Source of the DNA: BQOK01 sp048388525
Lineage (GTDB): Bacteria > Bacillota > Clostridia > Oscillospirales > Ruminococcaceae
Length of the DNA: 19,837 bases
Direction: 5' to 3'
Assembly: GCF_048388525.1 (NCBI RefSeq)
Contig: NZ_DBGCTQ010000108.1
Span: forward strand, 1 to 19,837
Numbering within the stretch: position 1 is the first letter of the stretch; each line of letters opens with the position of its first letter. The notes under the pieces are model-generated. The model was not told the DNA's origin, made no database searches, and was given only the letters and a program-made list of their open reading frames with translations. Position numbers and translations under genes: made by a program. Below, piece by piece: positions 5,870 through 13,257 of the stretch.

Positions 5870-6859
5870 CTAGTTCTCAAGCGGCTTAAATGCAACTGTA
5901 ATTACCGCTCCCCCTATGTCTGTTGCCTGCGCCATTGAAAGACCTGATCCATCATTTAGCAGTGCGGAGTAAACAACAGTTTCCGAACCGCTCCTGGCTG
6001 TTTCAGCTTGAATTGAGATAGAGCCGGCAAAAGTCGCTTCCTCTTCATCATAGATGTTAAATCTGATTTCGACAGAAGACTCATATTTACAATTTTCCTC
6101 TTCCTGGGGCATCCAGTAAAGGGTACTGCCGCTTGGGAGTGATAGCTGTTTGCCCTGCGGATAAGCTGTACCGTCGTGGCCTTGATAGCCTATGAACATG
6201 CCGGCATCACATTCTGCTTTAATTGTCGAATAGGGCAAATCAAACTTAAATGGAAATGCGGGAAGTTTGGAGCTCAAGAGCGGCTCATATTCCCACACAA
6301 CATTGGAGGCCGCGCTTGTATCCGGCGAGGTGTTGTCGCTGATCGTCCATTCCCCGGTTTCCGTGTCCTGGGTCAAGTAAAAATACTGCTGCGTCTGTCC
6401 GTCGTCCATAAAGGTCTTTGTGTGGTCGTACTCCACATAATAGTTCGCATATACCACCACAAAGTGTTTTGCCAGATACTCGTCCGTCCAGCCCCGCGCC
6501 CGGGCAAGCTCACTGCCGGAATACATGGCCGCGACACGCGCCGTTTCATCTTCATCCACCTTGATTTCATCCACACGCACGCTGACCGTATATTCCTTCC
6601 CGGCCTGACCTTCAATCGCGCTTTGGACGGTCTGCACCGGGTCAGCAGACGGCTTTTGCAGCCACGGGTCGAACCAGCCTAACTGGTATGCGGCAAATCC
6701 GCAAAGGGTCAGCAGCGCGGCAATCACCGCCACGAGTGCCAGCGTCCGCTTCATGCTTCGGGCTTTTTCCGTTGTATTTATAAAACCTCTCTCCTTTGCC
6801 TCCACAATGTATTTATCATCAATCGTTCCCAGAGCGTCGAGAATGTGACTTGCGTTCAT
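5870..6859 (-). CDS. Single-pass membrane protein, putative anti-sigma factor
   Basis: The 329-residue protein begins with a short cytoplasmic part containing ILDALGTIDDKYIVEA (6-21), a pattern I associate with Clostridial sigma-factor partners. One transmembrane helix follows (about 38-60, TLALVAVIAALLTLCGFAAY) and then a large extracytoplasmic region of about 265 residues. No enzyme motif is visible. The ATG overlaps the sigma gene stop (ATGA, 6856-6859) behind a GGAGGGAG site, so the two are translationally coupled. The role as anti-sigma or sensor is inferred from topology and coupling. A longer frame reaching 6982 only runs back through the sigma gene. Confidence 0.7.
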   Translation of the reverse strand: MNASHILDALGTIDDKYIVEAKERGFINTTEKARSMKRTLALVAVIAALLTLCGFAAYQLGWFDPWLQKPSADPVQTVQSAIEGQAGKEYTVSVRVDEIKVDEDETARVAAMYSGSELARARGWTDEYLAKHFVVVYANYYVEYDHTKTFMDDGQTQQYFYLTQDTETGEWTISDNTSPDTSAASNVVWEYEPLLSSKLPAFPFKFDLPYSTIKAECDAGMFIGYQGHDGTAYPQGKQLSLPSGSTLYWMPQEEENCKYESSVEIRFNIYDEEEATFAGSISIQAETARSGSETVVYSALLNDGSGLSMAQATDIGGAVITVAFKPLEN

Positions 6860-7413
6860 GCCACTCCCTCCTTTTTTAGATATGAAAGCAGCTTTGCCCT
6901 TGTCCTGTGGAGCATGGATTTTACTTTGCTGGTGCTGAAACCAAAGTCTGTGCTCACTTGCTCGATAGAGTCCAGATACCAATAGCGGCAGAGAAACACT
7001 TGCCTTTCCGTAACCGGCAGATTGGCAATAAAGCGATTAAGCGTTTTTGACAGCTCCGCCGCCATAATTTCATCCTCCACCATGACATTTGACGGCACAC
7101 ACTCCGAAAGCTCGTCAAGGGCAAGAGACACTTCGCCGCCGCCACGCTTGTCCCGGTGGCTGTCCCGCCATTTCTTGAGGGATACGCGCCGGGTAATTTT
7201 TCCGAGGAAAGAACGCAGGATGGACGGACGGTGGGGAGGCATGGCGTTCCACGCACCGAGGTAGGTATCATTTACGCTCTCGTCCGCATCCTCCTGATCG
7301 CAGAGAATGTTATCCGCAATGGCATAGCAGTATTTCCCATACTTTAACGCGGTTTCCGTGATTGCGCTCTCGTTTCTTGCCCAATATAAATCTACAATTC
7401 GGTTGTCCTCCAT
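6856..7413 (-). CDS. ECF-type RNA polymerase sigma factor
   Basis: The 185-residue protein has sigma region 2 (about 15-80, with NILCDQEDADESVNDTYLGAWN and a helix ending FLGKITRR) and sigma region 4 (about 120-180, with LPVTERQVFLCRYWYLDSIEQVS and the recognition helix FSTSKVKSMLHRTRAKL). It lacks regions 1 and 3, the layout of group IV sigma factors. These factors are usually held by a membrane partner and released by envelope signals. The ATG has a strong AGGAGGTGG site. A near-palindrome at 7479-7494 overlapping a TGCAACC box (7477-7483, minus strand) lies 65-80 bases upstream and may be its control site. Confidence 0.9.
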   Translation of the reverse strand: MEDNRIVDLYWARNESAITETALKYGKYCYAIADNILCDQEDADESVNDTYLGAWNAMPPHRPSILRSFLGKITRRVSLKKWRDSHRDKRGGGEVSLALDELSECVPSNVMVEDEIMAAELSKTLNRFIANLPVTERQVFLCRYWYLDSIEQVSTDFGFSTSKVKSMLHRTRAKLLSYLKKEGVA

Positions 7414-7635
7414 CCTGCCACCTCCTATGGTCTATGTAAGGGCCCTTCACCTATCTACTTCCTGTTTTTTGTTTTTGGTTGCATTCGAATACAAATTTTC
7501 AGAAGTGAAAAACGGCGGTTTTTTTCGGGCTAAAAGCTAACAGGCCAGCCCTCGTTTTCATGTATGTTTTGCTTCCAAACGCTCCGGTTTTTTATTTTGC
7601 GGGTTCAACCTTATCCCCCCGCCGTTTGTGATGGA

Positions 7636-7664
7636 AAGCCTCTGGCCACACTGGCCAGAGGCTT
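7636..7664. repeat. Perfect hairpin, copy 2 of a pair with 4683-4701
   Basis: AAGCCTCTGGCCA (7636-7648) and TGGCCAGAGGCTT (7652-7664) pair over 13 bases around a CAC loop. No T run follows on either strand, so it is not a terminator. Its core and 3' flank (TGGCCAGA..GC..TTGGG) match the weaker hairpin at 4683-4701. Confidence 0.75.
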
Positions 7665-7812
7665 GGGGATATAAGGCGCTGCCCGTCGTTTCCTTTGATG
7701 GCGTTTGCCCGCAGTTTAAAGTATGTTGTAAATGCCGCTTGCCAACTGCCCGCAAACTGTTGCTATTCCTGGGTTTCTCCAAGTCCTGTAATTCCACTCC
7801 GGCCATGCTCAC

Positions 7813-7856
7813 AAGAAGTCGATTTCTTTAAACAGCAATCGACTTCTTCTGTTTTT
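7813..7856 (+). terminator. Orphan intrinsic terminator
   Basis: AAGAAGTCGATT (7813-7824) and AATCGACTTCTT (7837-7848) form a 12-bp perfect stem with a 12-base loop, followed by CTGTTTTTTG. Its direction is plus, yet no plus-strand gene is recognisable upstream. It may end a lost gene or a small RNA, or insulate the response-regulator gene from read-through. Confidence 0.7.
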
Positions 7857-7978
7857 TGTGCTATGGTTTATAAATAAAAAAGCCTTCCCCCTGCAACGGG
7901 ATAAAAAGGTTGCAATTTACCTATGGCGTTCCAAAATGATTCATCCTATCATTAAAAAACGTGTAAAGGAGGCTGCCT

Positions 7979-8704
7979 GTGAGCCTTATTTTATTGGTGG
8001 AAGACGAGCCAGGCGCGGCTGCGCTCCTGCGCCGCTACATTGAAAACGGTGCCTCGGGGCATCAACTTGCAGCTTTTCCAAAGGCGGCCGAGGCTCTTTC
8101 CTATGCGGCGAAAAACAAGGTTGATCTGTTCATTTTAGACATACAGCTTTTGGATTACCGGGGAACCGAACTGGCAAGGCAGCTGCGCTCCATGCCGGAA
8201 TATCGGTTTACGCCAATCCTTTTTACCACGGAGCTGGCTGGGGAAGAACTGGCTGCCTACCGGGAAATCAAATGCTACGATTTTTTGGTGAAGCCTTTCA
8301 CAGAGGCTGAATTTCAAAAGGCATTTCAAGCGGCGCTGGAAATGAAGGCCCAGATGCAGGCGGTGCCGGAAATCCTTCGGATTGAGCAGAAGCAGTTTCT
8401 GTTTGAATACGAGATCAAAAACATCCTCTACATCGAATCGTTCGGCAAAAGGCTTTTGATCCATGCGGCACAAAGCGGCGAACGCGAAGTAACCGACCAG
8501 ATCTCTGGTTATAGCCTGTCAAAGCTGCTGAACATGGTGCCGCGGAACCGTTTGCTGCAATGCCATAAAAGCTTTTTGGTCAATCCGCTTCATATTTGTA
8601 AAATAGACAAGGCAAACCGCCTGCTTTACCTGAAGGGGTGCAAAACCGCAATCCCGGTTGGTGAAAAATATCAAAAAACAGTGTATGAGCGTGAACAGCC
8701 ATGA
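7979..8704 (+). CDS. LytTR-family response regulator
   Basis: The 241-residue protein has an N-terminal receiver domain (1-120) and a C-terminal LytTR DNA-binding domain (about 135-238). Receiver residues are visible: acidic Glu 8/Asp 9, phospho-acceptor Asp 54 in LFILDIQ, Thr 83 and Lys 105 in FLVKPF. The LytTR part contains YIESFGKRLLIH and a C-terminal FLVNPLHI...KYQKTVYE stretch. It starts with GTG behind AAAGGAGG, and its stop overlaps the kinase ATG (8701-8704), so regulator and sensor are coupled. The likely target is the ABC operon downstream, which carries paired direct repeats. AgrA and VirR are relatives of this architecture. Confidence 0.92.
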   Translation: MSLILLVEDEPGAAALLRRYIENGASGHQLAAFPKAAEALSYAAKNKVDLFILDIQLLDYRGTELARQLRSMPEYRFTPILFTTELAGEELAAYREIKCYDFLVKPFTEAEFQKAFQAALEMKAQMQAVPEILRIEQKQFLFEYEIKNILYIESFGKRLLIHAAQSGEREVTDQISGYSLSKLLNMVPRNRLLQCHKSFLVNPLHICKIDKANRLLYLKGCKTAIPVGEKYQKTVYEREQP

Positions 8705-9993
8705 CTAGTTCTATCTTTTTGCAGAGCGTATTGGACGGGCTTCTGCTGGCCCTTTCCAGCCTCGGGCTGCTGGGCTGCTCCAGGGGAAAGCTGGACCGGC
8801 TGCTTCCGTTGCTGTTCGTCGGCATCTGCCTGCTTTCCCGCCTGGGGCTTGGGGATCACGATACCGAAATGGCATATGCCGTGCTCCCTGTGGATCATAT
8901 CGTCGCATTCCTGTTTCTTTTCCTCGGCGTGCTGTTGTTGAACAGCCTGTGGTTTCAAAAGGGCGAGGGGCATACGTTCTTCGGCACGGTTGCCGCCTTT
9001 GCGCTGTATCTTCTGCTGCGGGAACTCTGTTTGTTGTTCCTGGCTCTGTGCGGCCTGGCGGAGCCCGTGTGGTATCTCTATGTGGGCCGGTTGCTGCCCC
9101 TCTGCCTCTGGCTGGCGCTTTGGAGCACGGGGGCGCTCCGGTGGCTGCGGGACAAGCTGGTGGATGGCGACCCCGTTATCTGTATGGTGTGCAGCAACAC
9201 GACACTGCTGCTCTTGCTGCTGCTCCTCCTGTTTCGATTTGACTTTTCTGCCATGCTCCGCTGGCTGCCGGCAACGGTGGGTGCGGTGGGGCTGTTGGCG
9301 GTTTGCGATGCGGTTGTCCTGCTTCTTCGGCAGCACCGTATCCAGGCCCAGCGCAGAACAGCTATGTTGGAGCAGTATCTTCCTCTGGTGGAAGAGCTGA
9401 TTGAGCAGGTGCGGGCGCGTCAGCATGACTTTAACAACCAGATGATGGCGGTCGCCGCGGCGGTTTCCACTGCGCACGATTTACAGCAGGCGCAGCAAGC
9501 AGTCACCTCTCTGTTCCAGCACGTAAAACTGGACGGCGCGGATAAGGAACTGTTAAAATGCGACAGTAAAGTGATCAGCGGGCTGCTGTTTGGCAAAATA
9601 AAGCAGGCGGAATTAAAACAGGTTCGTGTGGAAGTAACAATCGCAGGCTCATTTCTCCGCCGTACCTTATCGGAGGCAGACTGGGTGGAGCTGATCGCCA
9701 TTTTGCTCGACAACGCCGTCGAGGCTGCTTCGCCCGGCGATGTTCTTTATGCCAGAGCAGCAGAGCAAGCGGATGGGCTGCGGTTTTCTGTTTTAAACCC
9801 CCACCGGGCTTTATCCAACCTGGAATTTATCCAGATGTTCCGGCGTGGCTGGTCCACCAAGGGGGAAGCCGGGCATGGCTACGGCCTGTATAACGTTCGC
9901 CAGATCGTGGAGCGGCACGCAGGCAAAATCATTACCGGCAACGACCAGCTGAACGGCATTTCCTACATCTCTATCGGGGTGTTGGTTCCCTGA
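8701..9993 (+). CDS. GHKL sensor histidine kinase (AgrC/VirS type)
   Basis: The 430-residue protein has six or seven hydrophobic segments in residues 1-210 and a cytoplasmic kinase core. The phospho-acceptor is His 242 in RQHDFNNQ. The N box is LLDNAVEAA (Asn 338) and the ATP lid region is GHGYGLYNV (from residue 391) followed by IVERHAGKI. This is the GHKL arrangement usually paired with LytTR regulators in Firmicutes, which sense peptides or other envelope-level signals through the polytopic part. The start overlaps the regulator stop by 4 bases. No peptide precursor or AgrB-like gene is visible nearby, so the signal is unknown. A leucine-rich run (about residues 167-177) reflects repeated CTG codons. 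Confidence 0.9.
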   Translation: MTSSIFLQSVLDGLLLALSSLGLLGCSRGKLDRLLPLLFVGICLLSRLGLGDHDTEMAYAVLPVDHIVAFLFLFLGVLLLNSLWFQKGEGHTFFGTVAAFALYLLLRELCLLFLALCGLAEPVWYLYVGRLLPLCLWLALWSTGALRWLRDKLVDGDPVICMVCSNTTLLLLLLLLLFRFDFSAMLRWLPATVGAVGLLAVCDAVVLLLRQHRIQAQRRTAMLEQYLPLVEELIEQVRARQHDFNNQMMAVAAAVSTAHDLQQAQQAVTSLFQHVKLDGADKELLKCDSKVISGLLFGKIKQAELKQVRVEVTIAGSFLRRTLSEADWVELIAILLDNAVEAASPGDVLYARAAEQADGLRFSVLNPHRALSNLEFIQMFRRGWSTKGEAGHGYGLYNVRQIVERHAGKIITGNDQLNGISYISIGVLVP

Positions 9994-10012
9994 AAATTGA
10001 AGTATCCAACAG

Positions 10013-10060
10013 CAGGGGTTTTATGGGGCGAACCGTTTCGTTCCCATAAAACCCCTGTTT
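10013..10060 (+). terminator. Intrinsic terminator after the kinase gene
   Basis: CAGGGGTTTTATGGG (10013-10027) and CCCATAAAACCCCTG (10043-10057) pair perfectly over 15 bases, with a further inner CGAA/TTTCG pairing, followed by TTTGTT. The tail is T-poor for a terminator but the stem is long. The right arm overlaps the first LytTR-type repeat. Confidence 0.75.
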
Positions 10061-10068
10061 GTTCCCAT
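10037..10068 (+). promoter_or_regulatory. Candidate LytTR operator: two direct repeats 21 bp apart
   Basis: TTCGTTCCCAT (10037-10047) and TTTGTTCCCAT (10058-10068) match at 10 of 11 positions and are offset by exactly 21 bp, two helical turns. LytTR regulators such as AgrA, ComE and VirR bind paired direct repeats with this spacing just upstream of the -35. The second repeat ends 4 bases before the putative -35 of the ABC operon. The LytTR regulator encoded at 7979-8704 is the natural candidate. Confidence 0.6.
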
Positions 10069-10072
10069 CGTC

Positions 10073-10100
10073 TTGTCTTTGCGGCGGGGGATGCTAATAT
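10073..10100 (+). promoter_or_regulatory. Promoter of the ABC transporter operon
   Basis: TTGTCT (10073-10078) and TAATAT (10095-10100) are separated by 16 bases. The imperfect -35 and short spacer fit an activator-dependent promoter. The leader to the first ATG (10144) is about 37 bases, with GAAAGGAAC as ribosome site. Confidence 0.6.
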
Positions 10101-10143
10101 AGAGGTGCAAACAAATAAATTTTAACTGAAAGGAACTGCAGCC

Positions 10144-10905
10144 ATGCAAAATTTCATATTGGAAGGGAAGAAAATAGCCAGGCCGGTTCTCGTCACACTG
10201 TGTCTTCTTACGCTGCTGGCCTGTATTCTTTCCTGTACCCTGTATCGGGAGTATACAATTCATTTTGAGCTCGACCCCTGGGAAATCGGCACCGAGTTTT
10301 TAAGCCTTTTGTTCCCCCTGTTTGTTACCGTTCCGATCTGCTGGCAGCTTTACTATGAACGCCGGGACCGTTTTCTCACCTACACCCTGCCCCGCATCAG
10401 CAGGCGCCGCTATCTGGTCACCAAGTGGTGTGCGTGTGCGGTATCGGCATTCCTCATAATCATGATCCCCTATTTCCTCTCCGCCCTGTTTGCGCTGTAC
10501 ATCCGGACGCCGCAGGAGCTTAAGCCGCTCCCTGGGGGCTATTCTCACATTTTCCTCAGCCTGTATGCACAAACACCGGTTCTCTATGGGTTGTTGCTCT
10601 CTGTGTGGAAAGGGCTGATGGGCACACTCACCATGACCTTTGGTTTTGTTCTGGCGCTTTATGGCAGCAATGTATTCGTAATCCTGACGGGTCCGTTTAT
10701 CTATGTCATTTTGGAGAATTTCTTCTGGGCAATTCTCGGCGTGCCGGAGCTGCGCTTTGTAACAGCCTTTGAGCCCACAAGCCTAAGCACTCTGGCTGTC
10801 CCCGCCCTGTCATTTACGGCGGGGCCTGCGCTGATGTGTGTTGTGATGGGAGTGGTGGCGTTCTTTTTTCAAAAAGTAAAAAAGCGCTCCATTTACCTGG
10901 TGTAA
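10144..10905 (+). CDS. ABC transporter permease, first subunit
   Basis: The 253-residue integral membrane protein has about six hydrophobic segments (near residues 16-36, 48-68, 98-120, 138-165, 170-195 and 218-240). The DRFLTYTLPRISRRRYLVTKW segment between helices 2 and 3 resembles the cytoplasmic coupling region of ABC-2 type permeases of antibiotic or lantibiotic exporters. No enzyme motif is seen. It precedes a larger permease by 4 bases and then an ATPase, so the three form one transporter. The substrate is unknown; export of, or protection against, a peptide antibiotic is the usual role for this layout. Confidence 0.75.
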   Translation: MQNFILEGKKIARPVLVTLCLLTLLACILSCTLYREYTIHFELDPWEIGTEFLSLLFPLFVTVPICWQLYYERRDRFLTYTLPRISRRRYLVTKWCACAVSAFLIIMIPYFLSALFALYIRTPQELKPLPGGYSHIFLSLYAQTPVLYGLLLSVWKGLMGTLTMTFGFVLALYGSNVFVILTGPFIYVILENFFWAILGVPELRFVTAFEPTSLSTLAVPALSFTAGPALMCVVMGVVAFFFQKVKKRSIYLV

Positions 10906-10909
10906 TCCC

Positions 10910-12394
10910 ATGATGTACCGTGTATGGGCAAAGGTCGGCCTGGGGAAATTTTTCCTGCTTTTTGGGTTATCCCTTTTGTTTGGGCTGAGCGAAAGGGCAG
11001 GCGGGCAAAATTCTCTTTCTCTTCATTTACTTGCAGTCCTGAACGACCAGTATTATTTCATTTTCGCTGTGCTGCCTGTTTTTCTGTTTCTCTGTACCAG
11101 CCTGATGGAGGACGACCCGCTTTTGGTGCTGGTCCGATATGGAACCTATGGCCGATACTTTTTCCACAAATGGCGGGCGCTGTCTGTAATCGCTGCGTTG
11201 TTCTGTCTTGGGCAGATGGCCGCGCTTGTTCTTTCCGGCCTGGGGCTTCCCGTCTACGGAGGCTGGCCGGGAGCGTCGGCGGATCAATGGCGCGGGGTAT
11301 TTACGCTGCTGCAGGGGTATTTCCCATCGCCGTGGGCCGCCATCCTCTGCTGCGCCGGGCAACTGCTTGTGGGATACTGGCTGATTGGGTTTACAACCCT
11401 TTGCCTGGGCCACTTTTGCAGCCGGCCCCTGGCAGTCAAGCTGTTCATGGCGCTCTATTTATTCGCGGTGCTCTGGATCAAGCTTCCGATCATGTCCCGC
11501 CCGCCCTTTGTATTTTTGACCGGCTTCAACCACTGGGTATTCCTGCTCCACAATCTCGCGCAGCCTTGGCGCCCGCCGCTGACCGCTGCCACCACGGCGA
11601 TTCTTGTGGCCGGAATGGTGTGGCTTATCACCAAAAAATGGCGGTGGCAGCCTTCGGTGCCCAGGCCCGGTGGGCAGGGTCTGGCTTCCTACTATCTCCG
11701 TGTTCTGTTTACCAGAAAAAACGGCCTGCTTCTGCCTGGCCTGCTCCTGCCCGTCGCGGCCTGGACCTGGGTTACCGGCGGCGTGCCGCAGGATGGTACG
11801 GATTGGCTGATTCGCCTGTTTGCGGGCCACGGCACCGGATATTTTTACCCAATGGGTCTTTTGGGGCTGCTGGCCATCGAGCTGCTTCCGCTGTGGCCGC
11901 TGGGTGTGTTCTGCACCCAGGTTGCCTGCGAGCGCTCCGTTTTTCTGGCAGTCCGCCTGCGGCGGAGAAAAGAGCTTTTGGGGGCGCTGCTTTATACCGG
12001 GCTGCTTTGGATTCTTGCGTATGGCTGTGTGCTGGCCCTTGCGGCCGTCGTACCTCCCCTGCTGCTGGGCTTTTCCCTGGACATGGGCCTGGCCTTGTCC
12101 GCAGTGGGGCTGAAACTTCTGGATGTTGCGTTTCAATTCCTGCTGATCCTGTCCGCCCTCTGCGCAACAGGGCAGGCGACGGCTGGATTTGTGGCCGTTT
12201 TGCTGCTGCATTTTCTTTGCGTGCTCCCCATTCCCTGGCTCCCCATTGGGCTTTCCAGCCTGGCCCGGCTGAACCTTCCGCAAACAGGCGGAACCGTGTC
12301 GGGCGCGGCCGCGGCCGTGCTGCTGTCGGCCCTTTGCCTGGCCCTGATTCTCTGGCTTTATCGCCGGGGCGTCCAGCGGCTGTTCAATCATTAA
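10910..12394 (+). CDS. ABC transporter permease, second (large) subunit
   Basis: The 494-residue polytopic protein has roughly 10-12 hydrophobic segments. A short soluble stretch follows an ITKKWRWQPS charged break near residue 245, and the second half starts at about residue 260 (LYTRKNGLL-like cytoplasmic entry), so it may be two permease halves in one chain. It begins 4 bases after the first permease. Two ATGs (10910 and 10913) are possible and neither has a good ribosome site, so translation is probably coupled to the upstream gene. It ends 12 bases before the ATPase gene. A long frame in another register (10924-12732) is a shadow caused by GC-rich codon use. Confidence 0.72.
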   Translation: MMYRVWAKVGLGKFFLLFGLSLLFGLSERAGGQNSLSLHLLAVLNDQYYFIFAVLPVFLFLCTSLMEDDPLLVLVRYGTYGRYFFHKWRALSVIAALFCLGQMAALVLSGLGLPVYGGWPGASADQWRGVFTLLQGYFPSPWAAILCCAGQLLVGYWLIGFTTLCLGHFCSRPLAVKLFMALYLFAVLWIKLPIMSRPPFVFLTGFNHWVFLLHNLAQPWRPPLTAATTAILVAGMVWLITKKWRWQPSVPRPGGQGLASYYLRVLFTRKNGLLLPGLLLPVAAWTWVTGGVPQDGTDWLIRLFAGHGTGYFYPMGLLGLLAIELLPLWPLGVFCTQVACERSVFLAVRLRRRKELLGALLYTGLLWILAYGCVLALAAVVPPLLLGFSLDMGLALSAVGLKLLDVAFQFLLILSALCATGQATAGFVAVLLLHFLCVLPIPWLPIGLSSLARLNLPQTGGTVSGAAAAVLLSALCLALILWLYRRGVQRLFNH

Positions 12395-12406
12395 GGAGGA
12401 TTACCT

Positions 12407-13078
12407 ATGGAACCCATTATTTCGTTAAACCAGGTAAGCAAAAGTTTTTCCGGCCGGCGCGTTCTGTCCTGCGTTTCCCTGAATATCGAAAAGGGAAGCA
12501 CTGTTGGCGTCGTTGGAACCAACGGAAGCGGAAAGTCGGTCCTGTTCAACCTGATCTGCGGCTTTCTGATGCCCGACAGCGGGCAGGTCCGTGTGCGGGG
12601 GCGTATTTTGGGCAAAGGCCGCGATTTCCCCGAGAACGTGGGGGTACTGATCAACTCTCCCGGTTTTATCGGCCTCAATACAGGTTTGCAGAATTTGCGG
12701 TATCTGGCCGGCATTCGCGGCGTAGCCGGTGAAAAAGAAATTCGTTCCGCCATGCACAAGGTAGGCCTCGACCCTGAGGATAAAACAAAGGTGGAGCATT
12801 ACTCCCTGGGCATGAAGCAAAAGCTGGGCATCGCACAGGCCATTATGGAAAATCAGGATATCCTGATTCTGGACGAACCGTTCAACGCCCTCGACTATAA
12901 AACCTACAATGATACAAAAGAGATCATCCGGATCCTCCAGGCGGAGGGGCGCACCATTCTAATGACCTCCCACAATTATGCCGATTTGGAAACGCTTTGT
13001 ACTCAACTCTATGCAATAGAAGATGGAAAACTAAGTGTTTTATCCGGCGAGGAAATGAAACAGCGATTTCGTGGGTGA
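12407..13078 (+). CDS. ABC transporter ATPase, BcrA/lantibiotic-type
   Basis: The 223-residue ATPase powers the two preceding permeases. Walker A is GTNGSGKS (37-44), the signature is SLGMK (133-137), Walker B is ILILDEP (Asp 156, Glu 157), and the switch His lies in MTSHNYADL. The Q-loop is unusual: VGVLINSPGFIG carries Asn 83 where most ATPases have Gln. A similar substitution (Glu or Asn before PGF) is seen in the BcrA-like subfamily of bacitracin and lantibiotic transporters. The protein is shorter than BcrA itself and lacks a C-terminal extension. The ATG follows AAGGAGG. It is the last gene of the operon. Confidence 0.92.
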   Translation: MEPIISLNQVSKSFSGRRVLSCVSLNIEKGSTVGVVGTNGSGKSVLFNLICGFLMPDSGQVRVRGRILGKGRDFPENVGVLINSPGFIGLNTGLQNLRYLAGIRGVAGEKEIRSAMHKVGLDPEDKTKVEHYSLGMKQKLGIAQAIMENQDILILDEPFNALDYKTYNDTKEIIRILQAEGRTILMTSHNYADLETLCTQLYAIEDGKLSVLSGEEMKQRFRG

Positions 13079-13257
13079 ACAAAATTTGTTCCGTTCCAAC
13101 GCTGCCGCCTGAAAAAGGGGTTAATTTTACCGTGTTCGGCCAATCAAAAGCTCCCTCTCTCCGCTGTAATATCCCCTCCAGAAAGCGGAACACTGAACAT
13201 AAAAAGTGAATTTTTCTTCAATCAGGGTGTCCCGCGCTATCTTTGTTGGGGTTCGTT

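Larger units (their letters stand above)
7414..7978. other. Intergenic stretch without a supported gene
   Basis: Short frames exist on both strands (for example about 7558-7831), but none has a credible ribosome site or recognisable protein. The region holds a near-palindrome TTGcATTCGAATaCAA (7479-7494), a perfect 13-bp hairpin (7636-7664) and a plus-strand terminator (7813-7856) with no gene before it. The mixture suggests eroded mobile-element DNA between the divergent sigma and response-regulator genes. Confidence 0.6.

Noticed and set aside
7558..7831. Overlapping short frames on both strands near the 7636 hairpin
   Set aside because: No ribosome sites, atypical composition, and both run through the palindrome, so they are not supported as genes.
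7857..7978. Signal peptide precursor gene (AgrD-like) before the response regulator
   Set aside because: The gap holds no start codon with a ribosome site followed by a plausible small peptide.
8671..9477. 268-codon minus-strand frame opposite the sensor kinase
   Set aside because: Gln/Arg-rich antisense shadow of the Leu-rich membrane part of the kinase.
10924..12732. 602-codon plus-strand frame overlapping the large permease and the ATPase
   Set aside because: A shifted-frame shadow of the permease. It is Arg/Pro/Ala-rich, without membrane helices, and runs into the ATPase gene.
2571..13200. Integrative element bounded by tRNA-Pro as attL with a matching attR
   Set aside because: I found no second copy of the tRNA-Pro 3' end (GGGTTCGAATCCC region) up to the core genes at 13200, and no integrase gene.
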